From NCBI GenBank assembly GCA_029287555.1, contig JARFQX010001002.1:1-6899 (forward strand): DNA of 6,899 nucleotides. The letters run 5' to 3'. The first letter of the stretch is position 1. Each line of letters begins with the position of its first letter. This document shows positions 6,776 through 6,899 of the stretch, one piece after another. A program made the translations under genes and the position numbers. Under the pieces are notes generated by a model. That model saw nothing but the letters and a program-made list of their open reading frames with translations, ran no database searches and was not told the DNA's origin. This DNA comes from Rubripirellula sp. (GTDB lineage: Bacteria; Planctomycetota; Planctomycetia; Pirellulales; Pirellulaceae).

Positions 6776-6802
6776 ATGACCCTATTCCCCCGAGGATCAT
6801 GA
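6776..6802 (+). other. Possible 8-codon leader reading frame overlapping the next start (ATGA)
   Basis: ATG at 6776 opens an 8-codon frame (MTLFPRGS) whose TGA at 6800-6802 shares the ATGA overlap with the ATG at 6799. The same frame is also open from an ATG at 6743 (19 codons), but that start overlaps the candidate -10. The downstream gene's own GAGG lies only three bases from its ATG, which is too close for good initiation, so coupled translation from this leader is conceivable. Such short frames are common by chance and no Shine-Dalgarno motif for 6776 is obvious. Confidence 0.2.
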
Positions 6803-6899
6803 AGATTTTTTCATTCATTGCCGTCGCGGCTATCACGGTGCTTGCCTGGGCGATCCCCGCAGTGGCAGCAGGCGACGAAAAGAACATCGATTTCAACCG
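6799..6899 (+). CDS. Exported protein of unknown function, N-terminal 33 codons only
   Basis: The frame starts at ATG 6799 and runs off the window. The visible residues form a classic signal peptide: MK, a hydrophobic stretch IFSFIAVAAITVLAWAIPAV, and a likely cut around AVA-AG or VAA-GD, followed by polar GDEKNIDFN. The mature protein is therefore probably periplasmic, outer membrane or secreted. Too little of it is visible to assign a family. GAGG at 6792-6795 is only three bases from the ATG. An extended -10-like motif sits about 55 bases upstream, and the 266-base gap with a palindrome before it suggests it has its own transcription unit. Confidence 0.72.
   Translation, partial: MKIFSFIAVAAITVLAWAIPAVAAGDEKNIDFN

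Larger units (their letters stand above)
6533..6798. other. Intergenic stretch with palindrome and promoter-like sequence
   Basis: I see no convincing protein gene in these 266 bases. Near its left end CGGAT/GTCCG (6544-6548, 6554-6558, one G-T pair) could form a weak hairpin shortly after the stop of the preceding gene. The notable contents are the palindrome at 6620-6665, an extended -10-like site near 6740, and a tiny reading frame overlapping the next start; each is listed separately. Confidence 0.6.

Noticed and set aside
1..6899. tRNA, rRNA, CRISPR array, insertion sequence or prophage genes
   Set aside because: I saw no cloverleaf-like region, spaced direct repeats, transposase or phage motifs on either strand.

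Overview
The window most resembles a planctomycete of the Pirellulaceae / Rhodopirellula type. The evidence is the protein families: a PVC-type membrane-bound dehydrogenase-like protein with a C-terminal CxxCH haem domain, a short planctomycete-style ECF sigma factor, and a secreted thioredoxin / cytochrome c / copper monooxygenase / EF-hand fusion. The DNA is moderately GC-rich, with spaced single genes rather than a tight operon. This is inferred from family resemblance and no database search was possible.

Layout, left to right. Bases 1-2667 (+) hold the 3' part of a PVC-type haem-binding CxxCH protein: a propeller-like dehydrogenase domain, HEAT-like repeats, then cytochrome c. A short gap with a possible hairpin follows. 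An ECF sigma-70 factor (2821-3411, +) comes next. A secreted cyanophycinase-like S51 peptidase (3387-4196, -) runs toward it, and the two genes overlap by 25 bp at their 3' ends. The cyanophycinase is divergent from a 718-residue multidomain secreted redox protein (4376-6532, +), across a 179 bp region containing two inverted repeats. After that gene comes a 266 bp intergenic stretch with a strong imperfect palindrome and a promoter-like extended -10. The window ends in the first 33 codons of another exported protein (6799 onward, +).

How they may work together. Four of the five products are, or by family are expected to be, exported, and two carry c-type haem motifs, so the region is rich in cell-envelope redox and hydrolytic functions. 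I see no evidence that the genes form one pathway. The only physical couplings are the divergent promoter region and the convergent overlap. I found no RNA genes, mobile elements, CRISPR arrays or defence-type cassette. The most unusual items are the domain fusion at 4376-6532, which keeps a complete set of predicted copper ligands, and the palindrome at 6620-6665.
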